Part shown: positions 1 to 9,238 of the stretch, one piece after another
How positions within the stretch are numbered: position 1 is the stretch's first letter
Layout: every line of letters starts with the position of its first letter
Assembly (NCBI GenBank): GCA_016201275.1
Contig: JACQDB010000125.1
Location: 1 to 64,000, forward strand
From: Acidobacteriota bacterium
Lineage (GTDB): Bacteria > Acidobacteriota > Blastocatellia > UBA7656
Direction of reading: 5' to 3'
DNA: 64,000 bases
Notes under the pieces: model-generated
The model's database searches: none
What the model saw: only the letters and a program-made list of their open reading frames with translations
Told to the model about the DNA's origin: nothing
Translations under genes and position numbers: made by a program

Positions 1-118
1 CCTAGAATGATTGAACTTCACCTCAACAAGCTGAGGTTCAATCATTCCAAGCGCGAACCGCAACGTCAGCGCTTGATTGGTGTGGTTCAATTTGAAATTG
101 TACAAAGTCGAGATTAGA

Positions 119-211
119 GGGTGTCGCAGAAATGGATTTTCTGCCTAGATATTGTGTGTGATGGTTTAACCATCCACAACATATGGGCAGTTTCTGGAGT
201 TTTGCGACACG
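119..211. repeat. Palindromic repeat family A, copy 1
   Basis: About 90 bp bounded by inverted ends GTGTCGCAGAA and TTTTGCGACAC, with a central palindrome ATGGTTTAACCAT. A second copy lies at 46679-46772 in the opposite orientation and matches along nearly its whole length, with scattered substitutions. There is no coding capacity. It looks like a non-autonomous mobile palindrome (MITE-like) just downstream of the DUF4349 pseudogene. It could also act as a terminator hairpin. Confidence 0.8.
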
Positions 212-217
212 CTTTAA

Positions 218-1234
218 TTACCCCTTTTCTGCCTCAGTAGGTGGGATGTCGGCAGTTGCTGAACGGGTAAGCTGGCGCTTGGAAAAACGCTTTCGCGCAA
301 GGCGGAACGGATAGACCACAAACAGCAGTAAAGGGATGGCGGCAAACAACAGGCGCAGCAACAGCAGGGTGATGCCAACCGCGATGTGAATACCGTCGGC
401 AAAGGCTCTGCTGATTTTGTCGCCAATGCCGTAAGTCGAGGCTGCAACGATGGCGGCAGGAGTTTGCAAAAGCACCGTGATGGTTGATAGCGCCGCTTGG
501 TTCTCCAAATACTGGCTACGACCGATTAGTTTTTCGATTTCGGTGCGTACATTGGTGATCTCCCTCTGCACTTCCATAGCGCTTGAGACGCTGGTGGTTT
601 TCTTCATGAGTTGCAACAACTGTTCTTCAAGCGCCTGCTGCGTTCGTCTTCTTGCCTGTAGGTCAAGGAACTCTTCGGTGACATCCTCGCCGCTGAGGTT
701 TTCAAAAACCAGACGAGCGCCGACCGCATGAACTGCCGCCAAGGTGTCGTCGAATTGAGTTGCCGGAACGCGCACTGTGATGGTGACCTCTTGATTGGCC
801 TGCGCGTTGTTGAAGTGCGAGAATTCGGAAGTGATGACAAAGCCTTGATGGGCGGCGACGATGGCGGCAATCTGCTGCTGCCCAGCGGCGGGATTATCAA
901 GCTCTAAAGTCAATTTGCCATGACGAACGATTTTGCGTGGCAGGGCCGGAGCGGTCGTGGTCGGCGTCTCCGGGGGATTGGTGGAAGCGTTGAGGGGTGT
1001 CGGCACAGGGCTTTTGGGCGGGCTGACTTGCGGTATCAAATTCGGCGGCGTGGACGATTCATACGAAAAATCACAGCCTATGCCAAACGTCCAATCCATT
1101 TTTCGCGTCATTCCCAGCAAAGAAAAATCTTCTTCCTTGACGCTGCTCAGGCCCTGAGCGCGCTACGATTCGACCGCGCAGCCGCAATGCAAACAGGCAA
1201 CAGCGATAATGAAAACCAGCAAGGTTTTATGCAT
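218..1234 (-). pseudogene. DUF4349 lipoprotein, split by in-frame TAG
   Basis: The product resembles its neighbour at 1458-2453: a lipoprotein with a periplasmic DUF4349 domain, a coiled coil and a C-terminal membrane helix. The best start is ATG at 1234, with a GAGGTGG ribosome site. It encodes a 23-residue lipoprotein signal (MHKTLLVFIIAVACLHCGCA...) and is then stopped by TAG at 1163-1165. The same frame then runs open to 218 through the conserved domain: ITVRVPATQFDDTLAAV, the coiled coil around EEQLLQLMKKTTSVSSAMEV, and a hydrophobic segment near the C-terminus followed by a basic tail. A leaderless product from a TTG or ATG near 1100-1120 would lack export. One base change would restore the gene. 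Function of DUF4349 proteins is poorly known. Either a real nonsense mutation or an assembly error explains the stop. Confidence 0.75.
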
Positions 1235-1457
1235 GGCCCACCTCGGAAATTTTGTGGTGCAAGATACGACGCTTGTGTGTATAGAAACCGCCGCAGAGAA
1301 TTTTGTTCCCAATTCCGGTGGCTAAAAAAATGAAGGCGGTTTGCTGGGAAAGAAAAAAAGGGGCAAGCTTTTTGCGCTCGCCCCGAATAAAAAAGGTTTT
1401 TCGCTAACGGTTATAGTCTAGCGAATCGTTGTGGAAAAATCACGTTCGCCAAAAAAC

Positions 1458-2453
1458 TTATGATGCTTCCGCGACCGGCACGGCCTTGCGATTGGCGCGC
1501 CAGCGGCGCACCATCAAGCGCACGATCAATCCCAGCGGTAAAAAGATAAACAGGGTCAGCGGAATCAACACGATGACCAATCGAATCAAACCTACAATGA
1601 TGTTCATGGCGAGGTCTATGCCGTCGCCGAACGCTTCTTTGATGCTCTGCGTGAACCCTCTGGTCGAAGCCATCACGATGGGCGCAGAGGTTTGCAAAAC
1701 GATGGTGATGGTCGAAAGTTCGGATTGATTTTGCAGGTAGCGTTTGCGGCCTTCCATGCGCTCGATCTCGGTGCGGACGTTAGAAATTTCGTTCTGCACT
1801 TCGAGGGCGTCGGAAACATTTTTCGCCTGTTTCATGATGGTGAGAAATTGTTCTTCAAGCGCGTGCTTGGTTTTGATGCGTGCTTCCAGATCAAGAAACT
1901 CTTCGGTCACGTCCTGGCCGGTGACATTTTCGTTGACGAGGCGATCACCGACCTGGCGAATTTTTTCCAGCGCTTCGTTGAATTGCAAGGCCGGAACGCG
2001 CACCGTGATGGTGACGGTTTCGCTTGTATTTGCGCCGCCCTGTTTGTAATCGGAGGTGATGACAAAACCGCCGAGGGATTCGGCAATCGAAGTGATTTTC
2101 TGTTGGCCTGTGGTGGGCGAAGCGGTTTCGATGGTCAGCTTGCTGTTGCGAATAATTTTGCGCTCGATGGCCTGCGTAGCCGACTGCGCGCTGTCGGCTT
2201 TGGCGAGCGACGGGTCAGGCGCTTGCGCCTTTACGGGCTGCATACTTGCCGGAGCCTTGCTATCACCTGCATAGGTTGATCCCCTTGCACTTTTGTCATA
2301 GGACATTTCGGATGGTTTTTCCGGCTGCGCTAGATTTGGCGTAGAGTTGCTTTCACGATTTGGCTGTTGAGTAACCGAGCTTGAGTTTTTTTCGCTGCAT
2401 CCCGAAAACACCAGTAGATTGACGAACAACAAACACGCGGTAAGGAATTTCAT
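1458..2453 (-). CDS. DUF4349 domain lipoprotein
   Basis: 331 residues. The signal peptide ends in lipobox FSGC (Cys about 19), so the protein is predicted to be a membrane-anchored lipoprotein. A Ser/Pro/Ala-rich linker (20-95) leads to the DUF4349 region with ITVRVPALQFNEALEKI, then a coiled coil (about 190-240), a transmembrane segment (about 290-315) and an Arg-rich tail (LMVRRWRANRK). The start has a GAGGTG site a few bases upstream. It is a tandem paralog of the interrupted gene downstream on the same strand, with closely matching domains but unrelated N-terminal linkers. Role unknown; the family is widespread in cell envelopes. Confidence 0.85.
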   Translation of the reverse strand: MKFLTACLLFVNLLVFSGCSEKNSSSVTQQPNRESNSTPNLAQPEKPSEMSYDKSARGSTYAGDSKAPASMQPVKAQAPDPSLAKADSAQSATQAIERKIIRNSKLTIETASPTTGQQKITSIAESLGGFVITSDYKQGGANTSETVTITVRVPALQFNEALEKIRQVGDRLVNENVTGQDVTEEFLDLEARIKTKHALEEQFLTIMKQAKNVSDALEVQNEISNVRTEIERMEGRKRYLQNQSELSTITIVLQTSAPIVMASTRGFTQSIKEAFGDGIDLAMNIIVGLIRLVIVLIPLTLFIFLPLGLIVRLMVRRWRANRKAVPVAEAS

Positions 2454-3215
2454 GATTCACCTCTTCTGTTCTGAATGCGTAAGCTTTATCAAACTTACTT
2501 CATAATTACAACGCAAAGGCACGAGCTTTATCATTCGCGTTGCGATGTTGCCGATCTCGTAAAACTTTTTCAGTCACCGGTTTTTTTAACCGCTCAGTCG
2601 GCATAGGTTTCGCAACAGCCGCTTTTGGTTGCACGGTGATAGATCGTCCATGCGGTTTCGTCTTGCAGATTTTTGTGAATGGCTCTTTTGAGGCGCGCTT
2701 AGAGCGGTTTGCATATGTGTGTACGGAACCCCCTATGGTTGAGCAGCGGTCTTCGACCGTGCGAAGGTCTTCGACCGCCGCTCAACGGGTTTGAGGTTTC
2801 CGTAATCTCAAACAAAAACCGCTCTAATGGCGAAGACCGCAGCGATTATACGATGGAGATTTCGGCAGGCGTTGGCGATGCGATTAATGAAGTTTCCTCT
2901 GCACCTCGCCGAAAGAGTGGGTCGGCAATTACACGATCATCAACGCGGGTTGCAGAGAAAGGTGATTTGAATGATTCAAGAAGGTCGGCAAATTCATGGC
3001 GTCGAGGCCAATTATGAAACGGCCAACGCTTACTCTTTGACGCCGAAAATGTATCCACGAAGGACGGCACGCGACTCAGCTTTTCCCCAAGCTTGAGCGC
3101 GCCGCCTTCGTGGAAAGCGTGACAACCGGTCAGCACATCGCCGCAAAATTTTCAGGCCGCAGGAAAGTCGAGAGACTTGATGAAGGGCGCTGCCTGTGGG
3201 TTTTGGTCTGGCGGC
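2454..3215. other. Gene-poor stretch with repeat B copy
   Basis: No convincing gene. It holds repeat B copy 1 (2699-2827). From about 2870 to 3180 there are short open frames on both strands (for example a 96-codon minus frame ending at 2846) that I could not link to any family and that lack a ribosome site. This may be a decayed gene. Confidence 0.5.
2699..2827 (-). repeat. Palindromic repeat family B, copy 1
   Basis: Ends are TTAGAGCGGTTT and AAACCGCTCTAA, so a TA dinucleotide abuts both termini. The interior carries a hairpin of the form GTTGAGCGGCGGTC...GACCGCTGCTCAAC and a tandem partial duplication of GGTCGAAGACC. Copies at 11597-11705 and 58412-58538 share the whole structure, and copy 2 lacks the internal duplication. 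No transposase is present. Flanking TA suggests mobilisation by a Tc1/mariner/IS630-type enzyme elsewhere in the genome (inference). Confidence 0.85.
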
Positions 3216-3665
3216 TTATTGCCCGACGATGTCTTTTTTGAGGCCGGAGATGGCGGTCAAGACTTCGCCTTTCTCTTTCGCCGGGACGTTGAATTTATCG
3301 AGCGTTGCGGTCAGGTGCTTGACCGAAATATCCCAGTCTTTTTCGGTAATCTTCAAGCCTGTATGCACCGTCTTCATGTCTCTGCCGGTATAGACACAGG
3401 GGCCGCCTGTGGCGTTGCAGAGAAAATCTATGACCAATTGGCGTATGCGTTTTTGCGAACTTTGGCTGGCTCCCACAAAAAAACGGCCTACCTGTTTGTC
3501 GGTTGCCAGTCGTCCGATGAAATCATCGGTGACCGCTGCCAGAGCGTCATAGCCGCCCAATCTTTTATAGAGCGAATCGCCACCTTGCGCTTGGGCCGTG
3601 GTCAGGTTCACCGTCAGCATCGTCAGCAACATTATTGAGCAAAAGAGAGAAGTGATTTTTTTCAA
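3216..3665 (-). CDS. Exported group I truncated hemoglobin
   Basis: 149 residues counted from a TTG at 3665, preceded by AGGAGG at 7-bp spacing. An upstream in-frame extension has no such site. Residues 1-24 form a signal peptide ending in AQA, so the globin is predicted to be periplasmic, which is unusual because most truncated globins are cytosolic. The globin fold runs from SLYKRLGGYDALAAV to the end. Visible marks are FIGRLATDKQVGRFF, the proximal-His region KTVHTGLKI and the C-terminal helix AKEKGEVLTAISGLKKDIV. Two Cys residues (FLCNATGGPC) could form a disulfide after export. Likely role is haem-based binding of O2 or NO, or redox chemistry. It is monocistronic. Confidence 0.85.
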   Translation of the reverse strand: MKKITSLFCSIMLLTMLTVNLTTAQAQGGDSLYKRLGGYDALAAVTDDFIGRLATDKQVGRFFVGASQSSQKRIRQLVIDFLCNATGGPCVYTGRDMKTVHTGLKITEKDWDISVKHLTATLDKFNVPAKEKGEVLTAISGLKKDIVGQ

Positions 3666-3882
3666 GGTAAGTCCTCCTGATGGAAATTGGATGAAAGAAT
3701 TTGCGCCTGGGGTAACCAACCAGACGCGCCGCCTGAATCTGCGCTCAAGCCGGTAGGGTCTGCCTGCTTTGCGGTGGCAATGCCGGTTTGACAACCCCAA
3801 CGGCAATGGACGCTTTGAAGTGAGGTACTACGCAGAAAAAAATTGAGCGGTTTTGGCAGAAGAAAATTTCCTGTGGAAATAA

Positions 3883-4086
3883 AGAAAGCACGAAGAACCC
3901 TGTGTTTCCTCGTGCTTTCTGTTGGAGCCTCCCGGTTTTCAGGCGAAAACCGAAAATGGGCAGGATAACGAGGCTCCCCCTTGACTGCGGCGAGGGGATA
4001 TCTCTGCAGTCAGGAATTTGCGGCTGATGAACGGTGTTCAGCCAAGCTGTGGTGGCCTTGTTGCTTGAGCGGGAGGGGTTGCCACC
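3883..4086 (-). ncRNA. Candidate structured RNA, five consecutive stems
   Basis: Five perfect or near-perfect stems lie end to end: GGTGGC/GCCACC (4051-4086), GGCTGA/TCAGCC (4022-4043), TGACTGC/GCAGTCA (3982-4012), GGAGCCTC/GAGGCTCC (3924-3977, enclosing an inner GGTTTTC/GAAAACC helix), and a 10-bp AGAAAGCACG/CGTGCTTTCT stem (3883-3920). Read on the minus strand, the last stem is followed by TTTATTT like an intrinsic terminator, which favours that strand. It could be a riboswitch or leader for the globin gene about 220 bp downstream, or an independent small RNA. I do not recognise the family. Confidence 0.45.
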
Positions 4087-4281
4087 ATTTTCAAAAAGCC
4101 CGATGCATAAATCGTGTTCTACGAATAATGCTCAAATTCTTTCCCTGAGTTGAGGGACGGAAAAAAAATCAAAAAGCGTACAAAAATTTTTTTATTTTGA
4201 ATTTTTTTTTTAAGCAGAAAGAAGCAAGAATATTTAAGAAATTGCCGGTTGGGGCTGCGACTGATAAACCGTCAAAAAATG

Positions 4282-4562
4282 GTAGTGGAGCAATGCGGAG
4301 AGAGGGAGTTTGGCGTTGCGCCTTCCGACGGTTTTATGGTTTGCGACAGCCGCCGCCTTCGGGCCAATGGCGTTAAGTTGTACCGCAGACTGTCTAGTCT
4401 GCGGCTGACAGCAGCAAGCTAAGACTGGGATTTTGCACGCTTCTGCCACCAAGCCCGCCGCCGGCTAGACCGCCTGCGGTACATCTATGCCGCTTCACTT
4501 CATGCCATTGGCCTGTAGGCGCAACGCCAAACTTTTCTTTTCTCTCCTCTTTGACCCACTAC
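4282..4562. repeat. Long palindromic repeat family C, copy 1
   Basis: About 280 bp, beginning GTAGTGGAGCAATGCGG and ending TTTGACCCACTAC. Large parts are self-complementary, including GCAGACTGTCTAGTCTGC and GGCTAGACCGCCTGCGG. Copy 2 at 13215-13505 shares the same blocks in the same order, with small insertions and deletions. No coding capacity. It resembles a MITE or a degraded insertion-sequence derivative. Confidence 0.75.
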
Positions 4563-4722
4563 AAAAAAAATAATGACCGCCCGTAGCGCTTTGCGCCATC
4601 TTTGCCGGAAGTAGCGCATCAGCAGCGGCGTGAGATTGCCGACAACTCCGAAATGAAAAGAGGGGCTTACGCTTTGCCGAAAATCTGGTGAGATCAAGTC
4701 GGTTGCGATAGAATGGCGTGGC

Positions 4723-5391
4723 ATGATTGATGAAGCAGGCTTCTGCCTTACCGAAGCGGTTTTATCGCCCAATGAATGCGACCGCTTGAGCGAAAAATTG
4801 TTGACCGGCCTTTCAACACGGGGGCGCGCTGGCGCTCGTCATTTGATGGCCAATCCCGATATTGCGGCACTTGCTTTTGATGACCGCCTGATGGAGATCG
4901 CCCGGAAATCGTTGGGCGCTCAAGCGGTGCCTTACCGCGCTACGCTATTCGAGAAATCCGGTCGCGCCAACTGGCTGGTGGTCTGGCATCAGGATACGGC
5001 TTTACCGCTGGCCGCACGAGTGACCTCCGATGAATGGGGGCCGTGGGCAACGAAGGCAGGAGTTTGCTATGCTCACGCGCCGACCTGGGCTTTGCAACGC
5101 ATCCTCGCCTTGCGTCTGCATCTGGATGCCTCAACGCCGCAAAACGGTGGGCTGCGAGTGATTCCCGAATCGCATCGTCTGGGAGTGCTGACGGATGACG
5201 CCGTATTTGAAAGAGCGCGTCAGCAACCAGCCGTTGCTTGTCTGGTTGGTCGTGGTGGCGTATTGGCGATGCGTCCACTGCTCATTCATTCCTCGTCAAA
5301 AGCCGTGGTTGATCTGCCGCGTCGGGTGATTCATATTGAATACGCCGAGACGCTTAATCTCGGCCAAGGGGTTCGTCTGGCAATCACCTAA
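4723..5391 (+). CDS. Phytanoyl-CoA dioxygenase (PhyH)-like protein
   Basis: 222 residues, cytosolic, with a double-stranded beta-helix 2-oxoglutarate/Fe(II) oxygenase pattern. The iron site is visible as H-x-D in VVWHQDTALPL (about 90) and the distal His in MRPLLIHSSSKAV (about 185), followed by an Arg-containing strand (PRRVIHIEY) that would hold 2-oxoglutarate. The usual RLHLDASTPQNGGLRVIPESH segment is recognisable around 140-160. Substrate unknown; the family hydroxylates diverse small molecules. The ribosome site is weak. The gene stands alone and converges on the VPS10-type gene, with a strong hairpin (5473-5524) between them. Confidence 0.8.
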   Translation: MIDEAGFCLTEAVLSPNECDRLSEKLLTGLSTRGRAGARHLMANPDIAALAFDDRLMEIARKSLGAQAVPYRATLFEKSGRANWLVVWHQDTALPLAARVTSDEWGPWATKAGVCYAHAPTWALQRILALRLHLDASTPQNGGLRVIPESHRLGVLTDDAVFERARQQPAVACLVGRGGVLAMRPLLIHSSSKAVVDLPRRVIHIEYAETLNLGQGVRLAIT

Positions 5392-5472
5392 ACTTGCGCG
5401 CAAACTTTTGCCTTGGTAACAACTCAGACAATGATGATAGCGACTTCCACTTGCCCACGACCACAACACCTA

Positions 5473-5524
5473 GTTGAGAGGCGGTCTGTGACCACTGCAT
5501 AGCGATCACAGACCGCCTCTCAAC
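5473..5524. repeat. Hairpin repeat family D, copy 1
   Basis: Perfect 19-bp stem GTTGAGAGGCGGTCTGTGA / TCACAGACCGCCTCTCAAC with a 14-nt loop, placed between two convergent genes. It could serve as a two-way terminator even without a T-run. The same design with different bases occurs twice in tandem at 14798-14918, and a shorter form lies at the heart of repeat B. Confidence 0.75.
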
Positions 5525-5557
5525 TCATCGGTTTTGATTCTGCCATTCAGGGTTATT

Positions 5558-8500
5558 CTAGCGGTCTTTCCATTCGGGAAAGCGCCCCGGCGTGTACGGC
5601 GCGCCAGCCGCTTCCAGAGCTTTTTCTAACTTTGCCATGTCGGTTTCGACCAGCGTTCGTAACTTGGTCAGCACTTGCTCGAACTCCTGCGCTGCAATAT
5701 TGTACTGGTCCATCTGGGTTTGCGTAGGCGGTTGAATGCTGAAGGCCAGACTAGCGGCAGCCGCTTGCACGCGCTCATTGATGCCCGGTGCGGCGTTTTC
5801 ATTGCGCGCCGCCATCGCTGCATCGCCTCTGAGCGCACGCAGCAGATCGTTGACGCGGTTATCAAGCGCCGCTACCTCATCCAATAATTTCGTGTCGGCA
5901 CTGGGCGCTTCGATAACCGCCCGGCGCATCAAGCCGAGCCGCGTCTTCGCCGTATTCGCCACATCCAACGCGCCGGTCAGAGCGCGTTGCAAGCGCGCCA
6001 CTTTGCGTTGAAATTCCACCAGCGCAGCGCGGTCGGCTGTGTTCATCTGCGCCAACCCATCAACCGTGACGGTGAATTCCTGTGCGGTAGCGAGTGGCGT
6101 CAACACGCCGCCAACACGCTTCATCATTTTGACAGTGTATATGCCGGGCATCACCAAGCCGCCTGTAGGTGGTTCAAAGAACGGATTTTCGTCCGGGTTA
6201 GGCAGTTGCGGTATCAAGATCGGCGCGGGATAACGCAGATTCCAGGTCAGGCGATTGAGGCCGGGTGCCACGGGCGCGCTCAAATGCCGCACCACATTGC
6301 CTTGCGCGTCGGTGATGGTAAACAACAAGGTGGGCGCTTCTTCTTCGTCTTCGGCGCGCAATTCGTTCTGGCTCGGATAGGTTGTCACACCGCGTCGCTC
6401 GGCCTCTTGGCGCAGTTGCTTTTTCGTCTTATAGCTTTCTTTCAAATAATAGGTGAAGGTCGCGCCAAACGGCGGATTCGGCGCGGTGTAAAACGATTCG
6501 CCTTGAAACGATTTGCCGCGTCCGCCCAAGGGTTGCGATTCTATGTACATCAAGGTCTCTTTGACGGGGAAGAGTTGGGCTTCTTGTTCAAGCATCTCCG
6601 GCTTCAACAAACGCAGCGGCGAATAATCGTCCAGCACATAAAAGCCGCGCCCGAAAGTCGCCACTACCAAATCGTTCTCGCGTTTTTGAATCGCCAGATC
6701 GCGCACCGCTATGATCGGCAGATTGCCTTTCAGTTGCGTCCATTTCTGTCCACCGTCAAGGGTAAAGAACAGGCCGAATTCCGTACCCACAAACAGCAGT
6801 TGCGGATTCACATGGTCTTCGGCGATGGCATACAACGGCTGCGCCGGAAGATTGCCTTTCAACGAAGTCCACGATTTACCGGCATCCGTGCTTTTCAAAA
6901 TGTAGGCATTGAAGTCGGCGTTCTTGTGATTTTCAAACGTCGCATAAACGGTGTTGGCGTCGTGTTGCGAAGCCAGTATGCGGCTCACATAAGTCATATC
7001 GGGAACGCCGGGAAACTTCTCTACGCGCCGCCAGGTCTTGCCGCTGTCTTCGGTGATATTGATGACGCCATCATCGGTGCCTACATAAATCAAGCCCTCT
7101 TTTTTTGGCGATTCGGCCAGCGCTATAGAGTTGCCGAACAACGAGGTGGATTGATTTTTAGCGACCGCATCCGGTCCCCAGATTTTGCCCATCACCGGCA
7201 GGCTGTTGCGGTCTATGTTGCGCGACAACTCGCCGCTGACAAGTTTCCAGCTATTGCCACGGTCATCGCTGCGATAGAGTTTGTTGGCGGCGTAATAGAG
7301 GCGCGTGTGTGAATGCGGACTGATGATAAAAGGGGTGTCCCAATTGTAACGCAAAGGGGCTTCGTCTTTGCCTATCAGCGGCTGTATGCTGACGCGCTCG
7401 CCGGTGCGTTTGTCGAAGCGCACCAGTACGCCGTACTGCAAAGCCGAATAGACGGTGTTGGGGTCTGCTGGGTCAACTTGCGAATGAAAGCCATCGCCGC
7501 CCAAGGTGACGTACCAATCGGCATTCACTATGCCGGAGGCCGAGCGCGTGCGCGACGGGCCGCCGAAACTGTAATTGTCCTGCGTGCCGCCGTAGATGTT
7601 ATAAAACGGTTTGTCATTATCAACCGTCACATCATAAAACTGCGGGATAGGCATATTCGCTTTGAAATTCCAGTTTTCACCACGGTCGAAACTTTCATAC
7701 AAACCCCCGTCGCAACCGACTAAATAATGCCGGGTGTCGTCGGGGTCAACCCAGATGACGTGATTATCAACGTGTTTATTGCGTTCGCCCAGCGCATGAA
7801 AAGTTTTGCCGCCATCATCGGAAACTTGAAAGACGACGTTCGGCAGATAAACGCGGTCGCCATTTTTCGGGTCAACCGAAATTTGCGCGTAGTACATGGC
7901 CTGCGCGACGTTCGGGCTGCGGCGTTCCCACGAGCCGCCCTTGTCGGTCGAGCGATAGATGCCGCTGCGATTGTCCGCCGCTTCGATGGTGGCATAAACG
8001 ACGTTGGCATCCACGGGCGAAATCGCCAAGCCTATGCGCCCCATATCCACCGTGGGCAAACCGGCGCGCAGTTTGTTCCAGGTCGCGCCCGCGTCTGTGG
8101 ATTTATAGATGGCGCTTTCGGGACCACCGTTGATGAGCGTGAAGACGTGACGACGGCGTTGCCACGATGCGGCATACAGAATGTCGGGGTTGCTGTGGTC
8201 AAGGACGACATCGGTGACGCCTGTGTTGTCGCTGATGTTCAGAATTTTGTTCCAGGTCTTGCCGCCATCGGTGGTTTGATACAAGCCACGGTCGCCGCCT
8301 GCGCCCCATAGCGGCCCTTGTGCCGCTACATAAACGTGGTCGCTGTTGCGCGGGTCTATGACGATGCGGCCTATATGTTCGGAAGTTTTCAAGCCGACGT
8401 TCTTCCAACTTTTGCCGCCGTCATCGGAACGATAGACGCCATCGCCGTAAGCGACGCTGCGTTGCGAATTGTTTTCGCCAGTGCCTACCCATAGGGTCAA

Positions 8501-8878
8501 AGGATTTTTCTGGTCAACGACGACGACGCCGATGGAGTACGAGCCTTCATTATCAAAGATGGGCGTCCAAGTGACGCCAGCGTTGGTGGTTTTCCAGACG
8601 CCGCCCGAAGCCGCGCCAATGTACCAGCGCGATTTGTCTGTGGGATCAACGGCGATGGCAACGATGCGACCGGAAGTGAAAGCCGGGCCGATGCCGCGCA
8701 ACTTCAGTCCGGCAAACGTGCCGGGGTTCAGGCGGTCGGCGTTGCGGCGCTCTTCCTGCGGTGTGGCCGCGTCTTCTTTTTTCGGCTCCTGTTGGGTTGC
8801 TTGAGCAAAGGTTGCAAGCGGTGTTGCCAGCAGAGCAAGGGCTAAGAAAATTGGTAAAAAGCTACGGTATGACTTCAA
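5558..8878 (-). CDS. Large exported VPS10/BNR-repeat beta-propeller protein
   Basis: About 1,106 residues from TTG at 8878, which has GGAGG 8 bp upstream; the ATG at 8893 overlaps that site and has none of its own. The signal peptide ends in ATFAQA. Residues about 60-760 hold many BNR/Asp-box units (S/T-x-D-G-G-x-T/S-W, such as SDDGGKSWKNVG, TTDGGKTWNKIL, SEDSGKTWRRV-like) forming two sortilin-type propellers. A Gly/Pro-rich junction follows, then an Ig-like segment (TWNLRYPAPILIP) and a helical tail rich in Arg/Ala. Annotated relatives are called glycosyl hydrolase or sortilin-like, but no catalytic site is evident. Likely periplasmic or outer-surface, with a binding or peptidase-associated role (inference). 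Confidence 0.8.
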   Translation of the reverse strand: MKSYRSFLPIFLALALLATPLATFAQATQQEPKKEDAATPQEERRNADRLNPGTFAGLKLRGIGPAFTSGRIVAIAVDPTDKSRWYIGAASGGVWKTTNAGVTWTPIFDNEGSYSIGVVVVDQKNPLTLWVGTGENNSQRSVAYGDGVYRSDDGGKSWKNVGLKTSEHIGRIVIDPRNSDHVYVAAQGPLWGAGGDRGLYQTTDGGKTWNKILNISDNTGVTDVVLDHSNPDILYAASWQRRRHVFTLINGGPESAIYKSTDAGATWNKLRAGLPTVDMGRIGLAISPVDANVVYATIEAADNRSGIYRSTDKGGSWERRSPNVAQAMYYAQISVDPKNGDRVYLPNVVFQVSDDGGKTFHALGERNKHVDNHVIWVDPDDTRHYLVGCDGGLYESFDRGENWNFKANMPIPQFYDVTVDNDKPFYNIYGGTQDNYSFGGPSRTRSASGIVNADWYVTLGGDGFHSQVDPADPNTVYSALQYGVLVRFDKRTGERVSIQPLIGKDEAPLRYNWDTPFIISPHSHTRLYYAANKLYRSDDRGNSWKLVSGELSRNIDRNSLPVMGKIWGPDAVAKNQSTSLFGNSIALAESPKKEGLIYVGTDDGVINITEDSGKTWRRVEKFPGVPDMTYVSRILASQHDANTVYATFENHKNADFNAYILKSTDAGKSWTSLKGNLPAQPLYAIAEDHVNPQLLFVGTEFGLFFTLDGGQKWTQLKGNLPIIAVRDLAIQKRENDLVVATFGRGFYVLDDYSPLRLLKPEMLEQEAQLFPVKETLMYIESQPLGGRGKSFQGESFYTAPNPPFGATFTYYLKESYKTKKQLRQEAERRGVTTYPSQNELRAEDEEEAPTLLFTITDAQGNVVRHLSAPVAPGLNRLTWNLRYPAPILIPQLPNPDENPFFEPPTGGLVMPGIYTVKMMKRVGGVLTPLATAQEFTVTVDGLAQMNTADRAALVEFQRKVARLQRALTGALDVANTAKTRLGLMRRAVIEAPSADTKLLDEVAALDNRVNDLLRALRGDAAMAARNENAAPGINERVQAAAASLAFSIQPPTQTQMDQYNIAAQEFEQVLTKLRTLVETDMAKLEKALEAAGAPYTPGRFPEWKDR

Positions 8879-9238
8879 GTTTTTTTCCTCCATTGCAAAA
8901 GGATTGAGCCACTGAAAATAGCGAATGCCAATCATTTGCATTGCGGAGAAGATGCTCCGCTCAAGATGTCTGTCCACTGGATAGAGAATATTTCAGGTTG
9001 AATCGTTTTGCATATCGCGGCTTGTTGAAGGCAACCGATGGGAAGAAAAAAAATTCGTACAGTTGCTGGAAAATCGAGTTATCTTTCACAATTGACGCGG
9101 CGATATGAAAAAGCATCTTGGCGAATCTTGGCGGCTTGGCGACGGGGCGCGAAACCTGTTGGTTGGCTCGCCCTTGAGCCGTCTCGCGCCCAGCCGCCAA
9201 GATTCGCCAAGTCAGAAGCACGCACAGATGCCGGATGA
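8879..9238. repeat. Noncoding gap with inverted CTTGGCG array
   Basis: No gene. At 9117-9136 and 9192-9211 there is a perfect 20-bp inverted repeat made of repeated phrases (CTTGGCGAAT, CTTGGCGG, CTTGGCGA on the left; the complement on the right). It fits the paired-array pattern seen at other gene junctions in this window. The rest shows nothing recognisable. Confidence 0.65.

Larger units (their letters stand above)
3666..4722. other. 1-kb noncoding region with hairpins and repeat C
   Basis: No gene seen. It contains a run of five stem-loops (3883-4086), an AT-rich tract with long A/T runs (4166-4215) and repeat C copy 1 (4282-4562). The AT-rich tract could be the promoter side of either the stem-loop RNA on the minus strand or the globin gene. 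Confidence 0.6.

Noticed and set aside
1163-1165. Recoding of TAG as an amino acid
   Set aside because: The other damaged gene uses TAA, intact genes here use TAG as a normal stop (coxS), and no suppressor or insertion element is visible.
2846-3136. 96-codon minus-strand frame
   Set aside because: No ribosome site or family; left as uncertain gap content.
4166-4215. Replication origin in the A/T-rich tract
   Set aside because: No DnaA-box cluster and no dnaA, gyrB or parA genes nearby.
5987-7312. 441-codon plus-strand open frame
   Set aside because: Antisense to the VPS10/BNR gene; Arg/His/Gln-rich translation without domains, as expected for the shadow of a biased gene.
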